A stretch of 64,000 nucleotides of DNA, taken from contig NZ_CALPDF010000001.1 in assembly GCF_943193175.1 (NCBI RefSeq), forward strand, positions 124,001 to 188,000, read 5' to 3'. A model generated the notes under the pieces. It was not told where the DNA came from, did not search any database, and saw nothing but the letters and a program-made list of their open reading frames with translations. The stretch comes from Neobacillus muris. GTDB taxonomy: Bacteria > Bacillota > Bacilli > Bacillales > Cytobacillaceae. The position numbers and the translations under genes were made by a program. This document shows, piece by piece, positions 9,353 through 19,700 of this stretch. Positions within the stretch are counted from its first letter, which is position 1; each line of letters starts with the position of its first letter.

Positions 9353-10735
9353 TTAAATATCCAGTCGCTGAGATGTCACTTCCTCCGGTGCCGTTTTCAA
9401 TTTGACATTAATGATAATAATTCCAATAATCATCCATGCTGCCGCAATATAAGGGAATAAATTAAATGGGAAATCCGGGATCGGATATAGACTGCCATAG
9501 ATCGGATACAGCAAGGCTAAAAAGCCGAGAATCGGAACAATGAAATGACGGATGGCCGAATATTTTTCATCCTTATTTTTCTGAAAATAACGGACAGCCG
9601 CTAAGGTGACCAAAATATATGCAACAAGCAGGGTCAAGGTGCCAATCGTTCCAAAATAAGCATAAAAATTCGGTGCCCCTGTTGCCAGCCCGACGACCAG
9701 ATACAACACAAGCGAGAGAATGCTGATCGCGTTGACCGCATTAATCGGCGTTCCATGGGTCGGATGAACCCGGCTCAAAAATTTCGGCAGCGTGTTGTCC
9801 CGCCCTAAGGCAAACAGCATCCGCGATCCGGCATTGGCAGCCCCCAATGAACAAGCGAAGGCACTGATTAAAGCGGCAAAATCAACAAAAGTGGCCATTG
9901 ACTTGCTCATATAATTGGAGGCCAGATCATCAAGCGGGGCAGTGGAGCCTGACAGTTGATCAACATTGCCAGTGCCAAAGCCGATGATTTGCGAATAGCT
10001 GACAAAGATATAGAAAACACCAGCTGCGATGACAGTTCCAAAAATAGCGAGTGGAACCGCCCGTTTTGGATTTTTAGCCTCCTCCCCCAAAGTGGCCGCC
10101 CCTTCAAATCCAGCAAATGATAGTACAGCAAAAATCATTCCGGCGCCGACCCCTGAAATGCCTACGGACCCGAGTGAAAACGGCTCCGCTGTATTCCCAG
10201 ATTCACCGCCGCTTCCAACAATGACAAAACAAAGAATGAGCACCACAATAATCGAAATACCTTCGAGAATGAGGGCTGCACGAGTGGAAAGACGAATATC
10301 ACGGGCAGAAAAAAACCAGACAAGCCCAATACACACGATGACCAGCAGCCATTCTGGAATATTGACACCTAAATGGGACAAAAAGGCGTTCGCGAAATTC
10401 CCGAATAAAGCGGCTGTACCGGCCGAATAGCAAAAATAAGTCGCTGTAAGCGCCCAGCCGGAAACAAATCCTGTCCGCGGGCCAAATCCGGCTGTCGTAT
10501 AGGCATAGACTGATCCGGAATGCGGAATTCGTCTGGTAAATTCCACAAAGGCAACCCCTACCAAAATCATCGCAATCGTTCCAACTAAAAACGATAACGG
10601 TACACTGGTTCCGGCCACCCCTGCGGTAGGCGCCGTGTTGAAGGCCATCGCCATTGTCGGTGCCACAATGGCTACTGACAAAGCCAGTACCTCCACCATG
10701 GACAGATACCCTTTTTTCAAATTCGTTTCACTCAT
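9353..10735 (-). CDS. APC-superfamily amino acid/amine permease
   Basis: About 460 residues and twelve hydrophobic segments give an APC-type secondary transporter. The TM1 region reads LALSVAIVAPTMAMAFNTAP and the TM6 region LSFAGFEGAATLGEEAKNP, both typical of the family. It is cotranscribed with the GS-like ligase and amidohydrolase, so it most likely imports the amine or amino acid that the operon processes. The ATG at 10735 is preferred over the in-frame GTG at 10741 because GGAGTGA is properly spaced only for the ATG. Substrate specificity cannot be read from the sequence. Confidence 0.85.
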   Translation of the reverse strand: MSETNLKKGYLSMVEVLALSVAIVAPTMAMAFNTAPTAGVAGTSVPLSFLVGTIAMILVGVAFVEFTRRIPHSGSVYAYTTAGFGPRTGFVSGWALTATYFCYSAGTAALFGNFANAFLSHLGVNIPEWLLVIVCIGLVWFFSARDIRLSTRAALILEGISIIVVLILCFVIVGSGGESGNTAEPFSLGSVGISGVGAGMIFAVLSFAGFEGAATLGEEAKNPKRAVPLAIFGTVIAAGVFYIFVSYSQIIGFGTGNVDQLSGSTAPLDDLASNYMSKSMATFVDFAALISAFACSLGAANAGSRMLFALGRDNTLPKFLSRVHPTHGTPINAVNAISILSLVLYLVVGLATGAPNFYAYFGTIGTLTLLVAYILVTLAAVRYFQKNKDEKYSAIRHFIVPILGFLALLYPIYGSLYPIPDFPFNLFPYIAAAWMIIGIIIINVKLKTAPEEVTSQRLDI

Positions 10736-10828
10736 TTGCACTCACTCCAATCTTTCATTGTTTTTTTAATAGAAAAGTTATCATGACAAGGCTGTTCTGA
10801 TAAGCAGTTATTCAACAAGTCCAGCTGT

Positions 10829-12013
10829 TTAGCTTAGGACATCGAATGCCTGCTTTAAATCTTCTACAAGGTCTTCGGTGTCTTCAATGCCGGCCGAAAT
10901 TCGAATTAAGCCATCCGGGATTCCCATCGCTTTTCGCTCCTCCGCCGTACACTCCACATGACTGGTTGTCCTTGCCGGGCCATAGGTGGTTTCCACAGCC
11001 CCGAGATTCGCAGCCCGATGAGCATATTGAAGTGCTGGCAGCAAAATCTTCGCCGCCTCCATTCCGCCTTTGAGGGAAAAGCTGAGCATCCCGCCAAATC
11101 CATCCATTTGCTTCTTGGCAATATCATGGTGAGGATGGGCTGCTAATCCCGGATAAAAGACCGACTCCACCAGCTCCTCCGTCTGCAGGAATTCCGCAAT
11201 CGCCATAGCGCTTTTTTCCTGCTGCTTCACACGAAGCTTCAATGTTTTCATCCCTCTTAGCAGTAAATAAGCCGACCAGGGGTCAAGCGAGGCCCCATTG
11301 ATTTCACGGTAATGGTAAACCTGTTCAACCAGCTCCTTCCTTCCGCAAACGACGCCGCCAAGCGCATCCGCATGCCCGCCAAGAAATTTTGTGGCACTAT
11401 GCACAACCAAATCTGCCCCTAGACTGATTGGATGCTGGTTGATCGGTGTTGCGAACGTATTATCAACCATCACAATCGCTCCGACAGCTCTAGCCGCTTG
11501 TACCATCCGTTCAATATCAGTAATTTTAATCGTCGGATTCGTGGGTGTTTCCAAGTAGACAATCTTGCAGCCTTTGGCAATTTCCTGTTCCATTGCATCA
11601 TGATCGCCTGTTGCCACCAATGTGGTCTCCACATTGATTTGCGGGAGAAATTCAGTAAAAATTTTATTGGTCCCGCCATATGTATCCTTGATCGAGACCA
11701 CCCGATCACCCGGGCGCAAAAACGTGTACAAAGAATTGCTGATTGCTGCCATCCCAGTTGAAAAGCTAGTTGCCGCCTCCGCTCCTTCCAGTCCTTTTAC
11801 CTTATCCTCGAAGGCCTGCACCGTTGGATTGGTGTTCCTGCCGTAAATATGTCCCGGCCTTTTTCCTATTGCTACCTCGTACCACTCATCGACATCCTCA
11901 TAGGTATACGCAACGCCGACCATGACCGGCACTTGTGTCGAATGATGAACAAGGACCTCTTTTTCTCCTGCCCACACTGCCTTTGTGCCGATTGCTGCCT
12001 TTCCTTCCACCAT
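10829..12013 (-). CDS. PLP-dependent Cys/Met metabolism enzyme (cystathionine gamma-synthase/lyase family)
   Basis: The 394-residue protein is a fold-type I PLP enzyme of the trans-sulfuration family. Visible motifs are YGRNTNPTV (about 58), the phosphate-binding SFSTGMAAI (about 83), MVDNTFATP (about 180) and the Schiff-base lysine in SATKFLGGHAD (about 207). These enzymes perform gamma- or beta-elimination or replacement on cysteine, homocysteine, methionine or cystathionine. Its position first in an operon with amine uptake and gamma-glutamylation genes is unusual for methionine biosynthesis. A catabolic gamma-lyase role is therefore possible. Family firm, reaction uncertain. Start chosen at the second of two tandem ATGs. 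Confidence 0.8.
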   Translation of the reverse strand: MVEGKAAIGTKAVWAGEKEVLVHHSTQVPVMVGVAYTYEDVDEWYEVAIGKRPGHIYGRNTNPTVQAFEDKVKGLEGAEAATSFSTGMAAISNSLYTFLRPGDRVVSIKDTYGGTNKIFTEFLPQINVETTLVATGDHDAMEQEIAKGCKIVYLETPTNPTIKITDIERMVQAARAVGAIVMVDNTFATPINQHPISLGADLVVHSATKFLGGHADALGGVVCGRKELVEQVYHYREINGASLDPWSAYLLLRGMKTLKLRVKQQEKSAMAIAEFLQTEELVESVFYPGLAAHPHHDIAKKQMDGFGGMLSFSLKGGMEAAKILLPALQYAHRAANLGAVETTYGPARTTSHVECTAEERKAMGIPDGLIRISAGIEDTEDLVEDLKQAFDVLS

Positions 12014-12273
12014 CACATCTCCCCCTGTTGCTCTAAGAATTTAGTAACCAGAATCCTTCTCGTATTTTATCTGACACCATTTGTGATAAAATATATCTTA
12101 TATTCTAAATAGTCATAAAATTAAAATCTATCAACCAGATTGTAAGAAAATACGACCAAATTTTTTGTCATTTTTTCAAATTCCTTTGCCTCTCACGGTT
12201 CATCGTCACTTGCTTGTCAGGTTTACTTACATATTTTTTTGAATAGCTGCATTTACTCAATTTAGGGGGCCTT

Positions 12274-13836
12274 ATGATGAGTTATACCATCCGCGAAATC
12301 CTATCCCATCCGCTCATGAATAAGATCAACATTTTATCCGGACAAGCGGTTATTCTTACCCAGCCTGTCGGGTCGATCTCCGTCATCGAAATTCCCGTGG
12401 AGCAATTTGTCAGAAGGAATGAATTTGTCTTATCGACAGCAATGGGGTGTCAGGAGGATGAGGAGTTATTTCTATCATTTGTCAAAGACATCATGGAATC
12501 GGGGGCAGCCGCCTTGGCGATTGCGGTTGGAAGACATGTGCAGCAAATCCCCGCTAAAGTTCTGGAATTTGCCCGCCTTCATGACTTCCCGCTAATTGAG
12601 CTGCCGTGGGAGCTGCGTTTTTCAGATATGATTGAATTCGTCATGAGAGGGATTCATGACTGGGAACAGGCAAGCTGGCAAACATATGAGCAGCTTCAAA
12701 AACAGATTCTTCAGCTATACCTTAGTGGACGTGATATCGCAGATACACTAAAAGTCATGGCTGAGACCTTCAATGCCCGTATCTGGCTGCTTCAAAAAAG
12801 GGCTATTTACACTGCCCAGGAGCAGGATGCCGAATGGCTATACCAATTCGCCAATCAGAGCGAGCCCTCTTACCATCGGACGGACCGCGATACCTTGGTC
12901 CAGCTATTTCCCTTTCGTATTTTTAACCAGGAGCCTGCTGTCCTTGTCCTCGAGACATCCGATGTTTCCCAGCAGCCTATTCCTGCTGCCATTTTGGAGC
13001 AAACGGTGCTAGGCCTTAATTTATGGTTCAAAAAAGATGTTGTTTTTTTGGAAAAGGAAAAGCGCAGGAAGGCAGAGTTTTTGAAGATGTTGATAAAGGG
13101 AGACTGGCAGGACTTAGAAAAAATCCAGGTCCAAGCATCCCAATATGGCATGATGAAAGCAGAGGCGTATGTCTGCCTGACTGCTTTCCCGGAGGCGGAT
13201 GGCCGTGAGGGAAAATGGCTTGCCAATAACCATTACATCGAAGATATAGCCGCTGTCTGCGCCATGAAACTCCATTTGAAGCATTTTTGTACGATGGATG
13301 AGGAATATTTGGTGGTCTTTTTAAAGGCGGAAGATGATGGCCTGCCAGACATCGGCTTGTATATGGATCGGCTCGATAAGGAGTTGCATGCTGCCGAATT
13401 CCCTATTCTTTCTTGGGGGATTAACGACACGGCTGCCGATCTTTCGCTATTCCCGACAGCATATGAGCTTGCCAAGGCCGCTTTAAAAATCGGCCTGAGA
13501 CAAAAGGGCCCTGGACATCGGAGCATGTACTCCCACACCGTCATCTATCGGGTCATCTCACAAATGGCTCAGGATGGCGCCATGAATGAACTGATGCAGG
13601 CCACCATGGAACCGCTCTTAGCGTACAGCCAAAATCACAGCCTGGATTTGATCCAAACCCTGACCTGCTTCATTAACTGCAACCGGAATGTCAGCCAAAC
13701 AGCCAGAGCCCTGTCGCTCCAGCGTCAATCCTTGCTTTACCGGATCCAGAAAATTGAAACGCTGACACAAAGATCTCTATCCAATCCCGACGATCTCTTT
13801 GTTCTGCAGCTATGCCTAAAAGTGCTCAATCGCTGA
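12274..13836 (+). CDS. PucR-family transcriptional regulator
   Basis: The 520-residue protein has the PucR plan: an N-terminal purine-catabolism-regulator-like domain (about 5-125, YTIREILSHPLMNKINILSG), a central degenerate GGDEF-like region (about 290-400), and a C-terminal helix-turn-helix (about 460-515, NRNVSQTARALSLQRQSLLYRIQKIE). PucR proteins sense nitrogenous metabolites and activate catabolic operons. It is divergent from the five-gene operon starting at 12013, with 260 bases between, and is the obvious candidate regulator of it. The start follows AGGGGG. The inducer is unknown. Confidence 0.88.
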   Translation: MMSYTIREILSHPLMNKINILSGQAVILTQPVGSISVIEIPVEQFVRRNEFVLSTAMGCQEDEELFLSFVKDIMESGAAALAIAVGRHVQQIPAKVLEFARLHDFPLIELPWELRFSDMIEFVMRGIHDWEQASWQTYEQLQKQILQLYLSGRDIADTLKVMAETFNARIWLLQKRAIYTAQEQDAEWLYQFANQSEPSYHRTDRDTLVQLFPFRIFNQEPAVLVLETSDVSQQPIPAAILEQTVLGLNLWFKKDVVFLEKEKRRKAEFLKMLIKGDWQDLEKIQVQASQYGMMKAEAYVCLTAFPEADGREGKWLANNHYIEDIAAVCAMKLHLKHFCTMDEEYLVVFLKAEDDGLPDIGLYMDRLDKELHAAEFPILSWGINDTAADLSLFPTAYELAKAALKIGLRQKGPGHRSMYSHTVIYRVISQMAQDGAMNELMQATMEPLLAYSQNHSLDLIQTLTCFINCNRNVSQTARALSLQRQSLLYRIQKIETLTQRSLSNPDDLFVLQLCLKVLNR

Positions 13837-13906
13837 CACAAAGGACCCGAAATCGCCATCCAAAATATGGTATAGTGATGAAGTCTACTACCCAGGGGGT
13901 CATTGA

Positions 13907-15577
13907 ATGGAAAATCAAAAGCAGTGGTGGAAAAAAAGCGTTGCTTATCAAATCTATCCCCGCAGTTTTATGGATGCCAATGGAGATGGAATTGGGGATA
14001 TCTTAGGAATCATTTCGAAGCTGGATTATCTAAAGGATTTAGGGATCGATGTCATTTGGGTCTGCCCGATGTACCAATCGCCCAATGATGACAATGGCTA
14101 TGATATTAGCAGCTATCAGGAAATCATGGCGGAATTTGGGACCATGGACGATTTTGACCGCTTGTTGGCCGAGATCCACCACCGAGGCATGAAGCTGATT
14201 CTTGATTTGGTCATCAATCATACGAGTGATGAGCACCCTTGGTTTATCGAGTCCCGTTCAGCAAAGGATAGTCCTAAGCGCGATTGGTATATCTGGCGTG
14301 ACGGCAAGGATGGCAAAGAACCGAATAACTGGGAAAGTATTTTTGGCGGTCCGGCATGGGAATATGATGAGGAAACGAATCAATATTATCTGCATCTTTT
14401 TTCAAAAAAACAGCCTGACCTCAATTGGGAAAATCGCCAGGTCCGGATGGCTCTCTATGACATGGTCAATTGGTGGCTCGACAAAGGAATTGACGGCTTC
14501 CGTGTGGATGCCATCAGCCATATCAAGAAAGAACCGGGACTCAAGGATATGCCGAACCCAAAGGGCCTGCCCTATGTCCCTTGCTTTAAAAAAATGATGA
14601 ATGTCGAGGGAATCCACACCTTCCTTCAGGAGTTAAAGGAAGAAACGTTTTCCAAGCATGACATTATGACGGTCGGTGAAGCGAACGGGGTGTCGGCTGA
14701 TGATGCTGAGGATCTCGAGCTTTGGGTCAGCGAAGACAAGGGCAAGTTCAATATGGTCTTCCAATTTGAACATCTTGCGCTATGGGATGCGGAAAAGAAG
14801 CAGGAGCTTGATATTGTCGAATTAAAGGATGTTCTGACCCGCTGGCAAAAGGCACTGGAAAACAAGGGCTGGAATGCCCTGTTCATCGAGAACCACGACA
14901 AAGCCCGAATTGTTTCCACATGGGGCAATGACAAGGAGTACTGGCGTGAAAGTGCCACAGCGTTCGCCGCGATGTACTTCTTGATGCAGGGCACGCCGTT
15001 TATTTATCAGGGACAGGAAATCGGCATGACCAATGTCCAGTTCGAGTCGATTGAGGAATACAATGATGTTTCCGCCAAAAATATGTATCGGCTGAAACGG
15101 GCTGAGGGTGTTCCGCATGAAGAAATCATGGAGATGATTTGGGCAGCTGGCCGCGATAATTCTCGTACGCCGATGCAGTGGTCAGCTGAAGAAAATGCAG
15201 GATTTACAACAGGATCGCCATGGCTGGGGGTAAACCCCAATTACCGGAAAATCAATGTGGAAGCACAGCTGCAGGATCCGAATTCGATTTTACATTTTTA
15301 TAAAAATTTGATTTGGTTAAGGAAGACCTATGAAGTATTTACTTTTGGCACCTATGGGTTGCTGCTGGAAGAAGACCCGCAGATTTATGCTTATACCCGG
15401 ACAATGGGTAAGGAAAAAGTTGTTGTCATCGCCAATCTTTCGGCTAATCCGGCAGTATTCACAGGGATTCCTTTAAAGCTTATGAATCTTTTGCTGCAAA
15501 ACTACGAAATTGAAGGCCCTGATACGGCGGATGAGCTGGCTTTGCAGCCATATGAGACGCGGGTTTATCGGGTTTAA
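13907..15577 (+). CDS. malL: GH13 alpha-glucosidase (oligo-1,6-glucosidase type)
   Basis: The 556-residue protein lacks a signal peptide, so it is cytoplasmic. It carries the GH13 regions: DLVINHTSDEHPWF (region I), GFRVDAISH with the nucleophile Asp (II), TVGEANG with the acid/base Glu (III) and FIENHDKAR (IV). The length and the WWKKSVAYQIYPRSF opening fit the GH13_31 group of MalL, isomaltase and trehalose-6-phosphate hydrolase. Region IV usually reads NHDQPR, so the KA here is a small departure. A ribosome site AGGGGG lies eight bases upstream. It stands alone, without a transporter, between PucR and a MerR gene. Exact glycoside preference is not certain. Confidence 0.88.
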   Translation: MENQKQWWKKSVAYQIYPRSFMDANGDGIGDILGIISKLDYLKDLGIDVIWVCPMYQSPNDDNGYDISSYQEIMAEFGTMDDFDRLLAEIHHRGMKLILDLVINHTSDEHPWFIESRSAKDSPKRDWYIWRDGKDGKEPNNWESIFGGPAWEYDEETNQYYLHLFSKKQPDLNWENRQVRMALYDMVNWWLDKGIDGFRVDAISHIKKEPGLKDMPNPKGLPYVPCFKKMMNVEGIHTFLQELKEETFSKHDIMTVGEANGVSADDAEDLELWVSEDKGKFNMVFQFEHLALWDAEKKQELDIVELKDVLTRWQKALENKGWNALFIENHDKARIVSTWGNDKEYWRESATAFAAMYFLMQGTPFIYQGQEIGMTNVQFESIEEYNDVSAKNMYRLKRAEGVPHEEIMEMIWAAGRDNSRTPMQWSAEENAGFTTGSPWLGVNPNYRKINVEAQLQDPNSILHFYKNLIWLRKTYEVFTFGTYGLLLEEDPQIYAYTRTMGKEKVVVIANLSANPAVFTGIPLKLMNLLLQNYEIEGPDTADELALQPYETRVYRV

Positions 15578-15630
15578 AAACGATTCAAAATGAAGCAGAA
15601 CATGGTTATCTACAGCAATTCATCTTCACT

Positions 15631-15660
15631 AATAGGGCGGGGACAGTCCCCCGCCCTATT
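15631..15660. terminator. GC-rich palindrome after the alpha-glucosidase
   Basis: AATAGGGCGGGG and its exact complement CCCCGCCCTATT flank a short ACAGT loop. It sits between convergent genes and probably terminates the alpha-glucosidase transcript. No long T-run follows. The GGGGACAGTCCCC core resembles the other dispersed palindromes in the window. Confidence 0.6.
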
Positions 15661-15770
15661 AACGCGTTAAAAGGTTAGCTTGAATTCTTTTTTGAATTCG
15701 TCTAGTTCAATTTCGAGGGCGTTGCAGCAGGGTGTTAATGATATAAACCCTTTTTTGACCAAATAAAGAA

Positions 15771-16145
15771 TTAATGATTTTGTTCCTCCATTTCTCGATA
15801 ATAAGTGATTTTTTCTTCAATTTTATTTAGGTTCTGCTGAAGCCCTGCTATTAGAGCCAAAACATTTCTTTCGTGCTCCTCTAACAATTCGCGGCGCGCT
15901 TGGATAGTAGTCTCTCCCTGACTTCGTAAATCCGAGAACCTTTTCATGTCAGAAATGGGCATGCCTGTGTCCCGTAAACGGATTAAAAAATGGATCCAAG
16001 AAAGATCCTTCTCTGAATATTGCCGATAACCACTTCTATTCCGGAATATCCCAGTAAGCAGCCCGATTTTTTCATAGTAACGCAGAGCATGAACAGATAG
16101 ATTAGTTATTTCCGATATTTGTTGGATACTGAAAAATTTTTCCAT
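15771..16145 (-). CDS. MerR-family transcriptional regulator
   Basis: The 124-residue protein starts MEKFFSIQQISEITNLSVHALRYYEKIGLL, a MerR winged helix-turn-helix, followed by RNRSGYRQYSEKDL and a C-terminal coiled-coil dimerisation helix (about 75-115). No metal-binding cysteines are visible, so an organic or redox effector is likelier. It follows the carboxymuconolactone-decarboxylase-like gene by 58 bases on the same strand and probably controls that pair from the MerR-type promoter at 16605-16635. Confidence 0.88.
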   Translation of the reverse strand: MEKFFSIQQISEITNLSVHALRYYEKIGLLTGIFRNRSGYRQYSEKDLSWIHFLIRLRDTGMPISDMKRFSDLRSQGETTIQARRELLEEHERNVLALIAGLQQNLNKIEEKITYYREMEEQNH

Positions 16146-16203
16146 ATTTTTATTATACCATAAAGTTGCTGCAGTTTAATTTTCTCCTTCTGATCACCCT
16201 TCA

Positions 16204-16560
16204 TTAATTATTGATGATTTCCTTTAACAAATGATAGGCATTAATGGCTGTTGGAAAACCGGAATAAGGCACTGTTTGAATAATAATTTCTTCAAGCTCC
16301 TCTTTTGTAATTCCTACATTCAAGGCCGCCGTTAGATGAACCTTTAGTTGCGGCGCACAATGCCCCAATACGGTGAGCATGGCAACAGTAGCAATCTCTC
16401 TTTCCCTCAAGCTTAATCCATCCCTTGAATAAATATCCCCAAATGCGAATTCTACGATATATCGACCCAGGTCCCCCAATGGTGCAACCACTTCCCCGCC
16501 TACTTTCCCGTCCACCTCGGATAACTTTTCAACTCCTCTTTCAAATCGATCATTCATCAT
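16204..16560 (-). CDS. Carboxymuconolactone decarboxylase/AhpD-fold protein
   Basis: The protein of about 118 residues has the CMD-family core: SLREREIATVAMLTVLGHCAPQLKVHL and ALNVGITKEELEEIIIQTVPYSGFPTAINA. The catalytic-type H/C region reads GHCAPQLKVH, a variant of the usual GHxxxELxxH. Single-domain members act as decarboxylases or as peroxidase-like proteins; in MerR-controlled pairs they are often linked to carbonyl or oxidative stress. GGAGGG lies seven bases before the tandem ATG at 16560, so the in-frame ATG at 16575 is rejected. The biochemical role is not determined. Confidence 0.8.
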   Translation of the reverse strand: MMNDRFERGVEKLSEVDGKVGGEVVAPLGDLGRYIVEFAFGDIYSRDGLSLREREIATVAMLTVLGHCAPQLKVHLTAALNVGITKEELEEIIIQTVPYSGFPTAINAYHLLKEIINN

Positions 16561-16604
16561 CGCGTTTCCCTCCATTTGATATATGTTTAAAAACTTATAT
16601 CCGT

Positions 16605-16635
16605 AGCTTAAAGTATGGAGCGCGCTCTAGGGCAA
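16605..16635 (-). promoter_or_regulatory. MerR-type promoter/operator with 19-bp spacer
   Basis: On the minus strand TTGCCC (16635-16630) and TAAGCT (16610-16605) are 19 bp apart. The spacer contains the perfect palindrome GAGCGCGCTC (16618-16627) in the position expected for a MerR dimer. It drives the CMD-like gene and the downstream merR gene. Confidence 0.7.
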
Positions 16636-16794
16636 GAGGAAAAGTGAATATTCCTGTTTATTTCATCTAGGTACTTATTCCCATTTAATCCCAACAACTA
16701 TTAACATAAAATAAATAATAGCTACATATTTTTGCAATAGTATGAATTTAATGTCGTTTTTTGTGTTTGTCACTCAAATTTTCGGAGGTGCTGT

Positions 16795-19700
16795 ATGAGG
16801 AAAGGTTGGAAGAGGCGATTTTTGCCGGTGACGCTGTCGATGGCGCTCGTGGGCAGTATCATTTCGCCGAGCTTGACGTCGGCTTTAGGGAGCTTTGATT
16901 TAAACTCGCCCATTGTCCAGACGCCGATTAATGAGTACCGGACAGATCTTGCTCCAGGAGTCGTGGAAAAACACTATAGTTTTGAGGGGAAAGATGGAAA
17001 GAAGATTGAGAGTTTCGTAGTTGATGTGGATGTACATAATCCGAGTGCAGCCATCGAAGCCGGTACACCGAATGATGGAACAGCCTTTGGACTGCAGCCC
17101 GTCAGGCAGCAAGCCGCTGCAGCAGACAGCGAGAATCATAAAGTTGTCGCGGCAGTGAACGCGGACTTCTATAATATGGCAACAGGCGAACCGAACGGGA
17201 TTGTTTACAAGGATGGACAAGCCGTGAAAGCCCAATACACGCCATCCGAGAAGTTTTTCGGGATTACTAAATCGGGCGAGGCTGTAATTGGCGACGGAGC
17301 CCTCTATGAGGGAATGAAGGATCAGCTGCAAGAAGCGCTTGGCGGCAATGCCATTCTTGTAAAAAACGGCCAAATCTATCAAACTCCGCAAACCGGTGCC
17401 GATCGGGAGCCGCGGACAGCAGTTGGTATTAAAGCCGATGGCGATGTCTTTTTTGCCGTCATTGATGGAAGGCAGGAGCCCTATTCAGCCGGAATCTCGA
17501 TGCCGGATTTAGCCCAATTGATGATGGATTTGGGCGCGGTCACAGCGCTGAATCTGGATGGCGGCGGGTCCTCCACCTTCACCACCCGTGAGCTGGGCGG
17601 AGACCAGCTGGAGGTCGATAACTCCCCATCTGACCGTTCGGAAAGAAGCGTGTCGAATACCTGGCTGATTGTCTCAAAAGAGCCTTCCGACCATGTTTTT
17701 GCCTCGGCACATATTGAACCATATGATCAATCGTTCACTCCAGGATCTGCCATAAACTTCACGGCCAAAGGCAGAGACAAATCAATGGCCTCTGCGTCAT
17801 TGCCATCCTCCGGTTTAAATTGGGAAGTTTCTGATCCTGCCTATGGCACGATTGACGCGAATGGAACCTTTGTCTCCAGCGGAAAAACAGGCCAGTTCGA
17901 GGTTATCCTGAAAAATCAGGGCAATGAGGCAGGAAAAAGTATCATCGAAATCGCGCAGCCCGATGAGATGTACTTTACCGCATCAGAGCTTACGGCAGCG
18001 AAAAACAGTGAAATGGATTTGAGCCTAATCATGAACTATCAAAAACGAGAAGTGAATTGGAACTTACAAGATCTTGAGTTTGACATCCCTGAGGGCATGG
18101 GAACGATCGATGATTCCGGTATACTGCATACAGGAGACAAAACGGTATCAGGCACCATTACAGCCAGCTTGAAAAATACAAACCTGCAAGCCCAAATCAA
18201 AGTCTCGGTCGGTAAGCTGCCGGAGGTACTGTTTGATTTTGAAAACGGGCTTGGCGGCTGGAAATCCACCGTGGTCGGCCGCGGGGAAAAAGCCTCGCTT
18301 GGTTTGTCCGCCTACCCGGGACCAGTAAGATTTGGCAGCCAGTCGTTACAATTTGATTTTGATTTGACCAACGCCCAAACAGGGACCACCCTTGGCGCTT
18401 ATGCAGGACCTGGCTCAAACATCTCCATTCCGGATAATCCTACAGGCATTGGGATGTGGGTGTATGCCACACCGGAAGCACAAGGCTACTGGCTGCGGAT
18501 GAACCTTGTCGACGGCAACGGCAAAACGCAGACGGTTAATCTCACAAACGAAACTCCCGGAGTCAATTGGACCGGATGGAAATACATCGAGGCAGAAATA
18601 CCGTCTTCGTTCACTGGCCCGTTCAAATTATCGGGGACACAAACGATCCGGCTCATGTCGACCAAATCAGGCATCACCGGACCGATGTCAAAGGGCACCA
18701 TTTATATCGATAATATCCGTGCCGTTTATGGTGAAAAAGTCGATGACCTAAATCCGCCGGAAATTCAATCAATTAACGTTGACGGACAAGCCTTCACGAC
18801 CAATACTGTCAATTTGAAAGCAACCGTGAATGAATACGAGAACGATCCCTTCAAGACAGGAATTGATTGGGAAAAAATTAGAGTACTGGTTGATGGCAAA
18901 GACTATTCCCAAGCACCTGGCCACTTCTCCTATGACATGGATGGATCGGTTTCATTAACAGGTTACAAATGGGCCGACGGAACCCATCAAGTCACCTTTA
19001 TCGTACCGGATAAATTCGGAAACCAAGCCATCAAAACCGTTTATTTTTCCGTAAACACTGGCTCAGCCAAGATGGAAGTAGTCAAAAAACAAGAGCACGC
19101 CTTGCTGGGAGACGTATTTGAGCTTGTCGTAAAAGCTTCCAGCCCCGCTGAGATTTCAGGTTCGGTGATGAAAATCCAAGTGGATAAAAACTACCCGGTT
19201 GAAGGGGTAACTTTTTCAAACGGATTTCATACAAGCAGTTACAGCTATGATGACGCGGCGGGAATTCTCACACTGAATCTGGCAAATAGCGGTGAAACAG
19301 CAGCGGAGGCGGAGGCAGCAACGATTCAGATACGTATCCCGGCATCCGCCCAAGAGGGCAGCAAGGTAGCCTATGAGATGCTGGAAGGCAGCCTCCACTA
19401 TACATCACCGAAAGAGACAAACTTTGTTTCGACCTATTCCATGGTTCCGGGCAGTGCTGATGTCATCGGCGCCTTTACACTAACAGCTGAACCGATCTTA
19501 ATTGGGAAGCCGGCTGTGATGAAGGTGAAGGATATAGCAGATCAGCCGGTTGCTGACGCTGAAATTTATGCCGTCATCGAAGGCAGCAAGAGTGCCATTT
19601 CATTGGGAAAAACAGATGTCAACGGCACGCTTAAGGTCGATGAAATCACCGATGAAGTGAAGAAAATTTCCCTATATGCCGTGAAGGACGGGAAATATTC

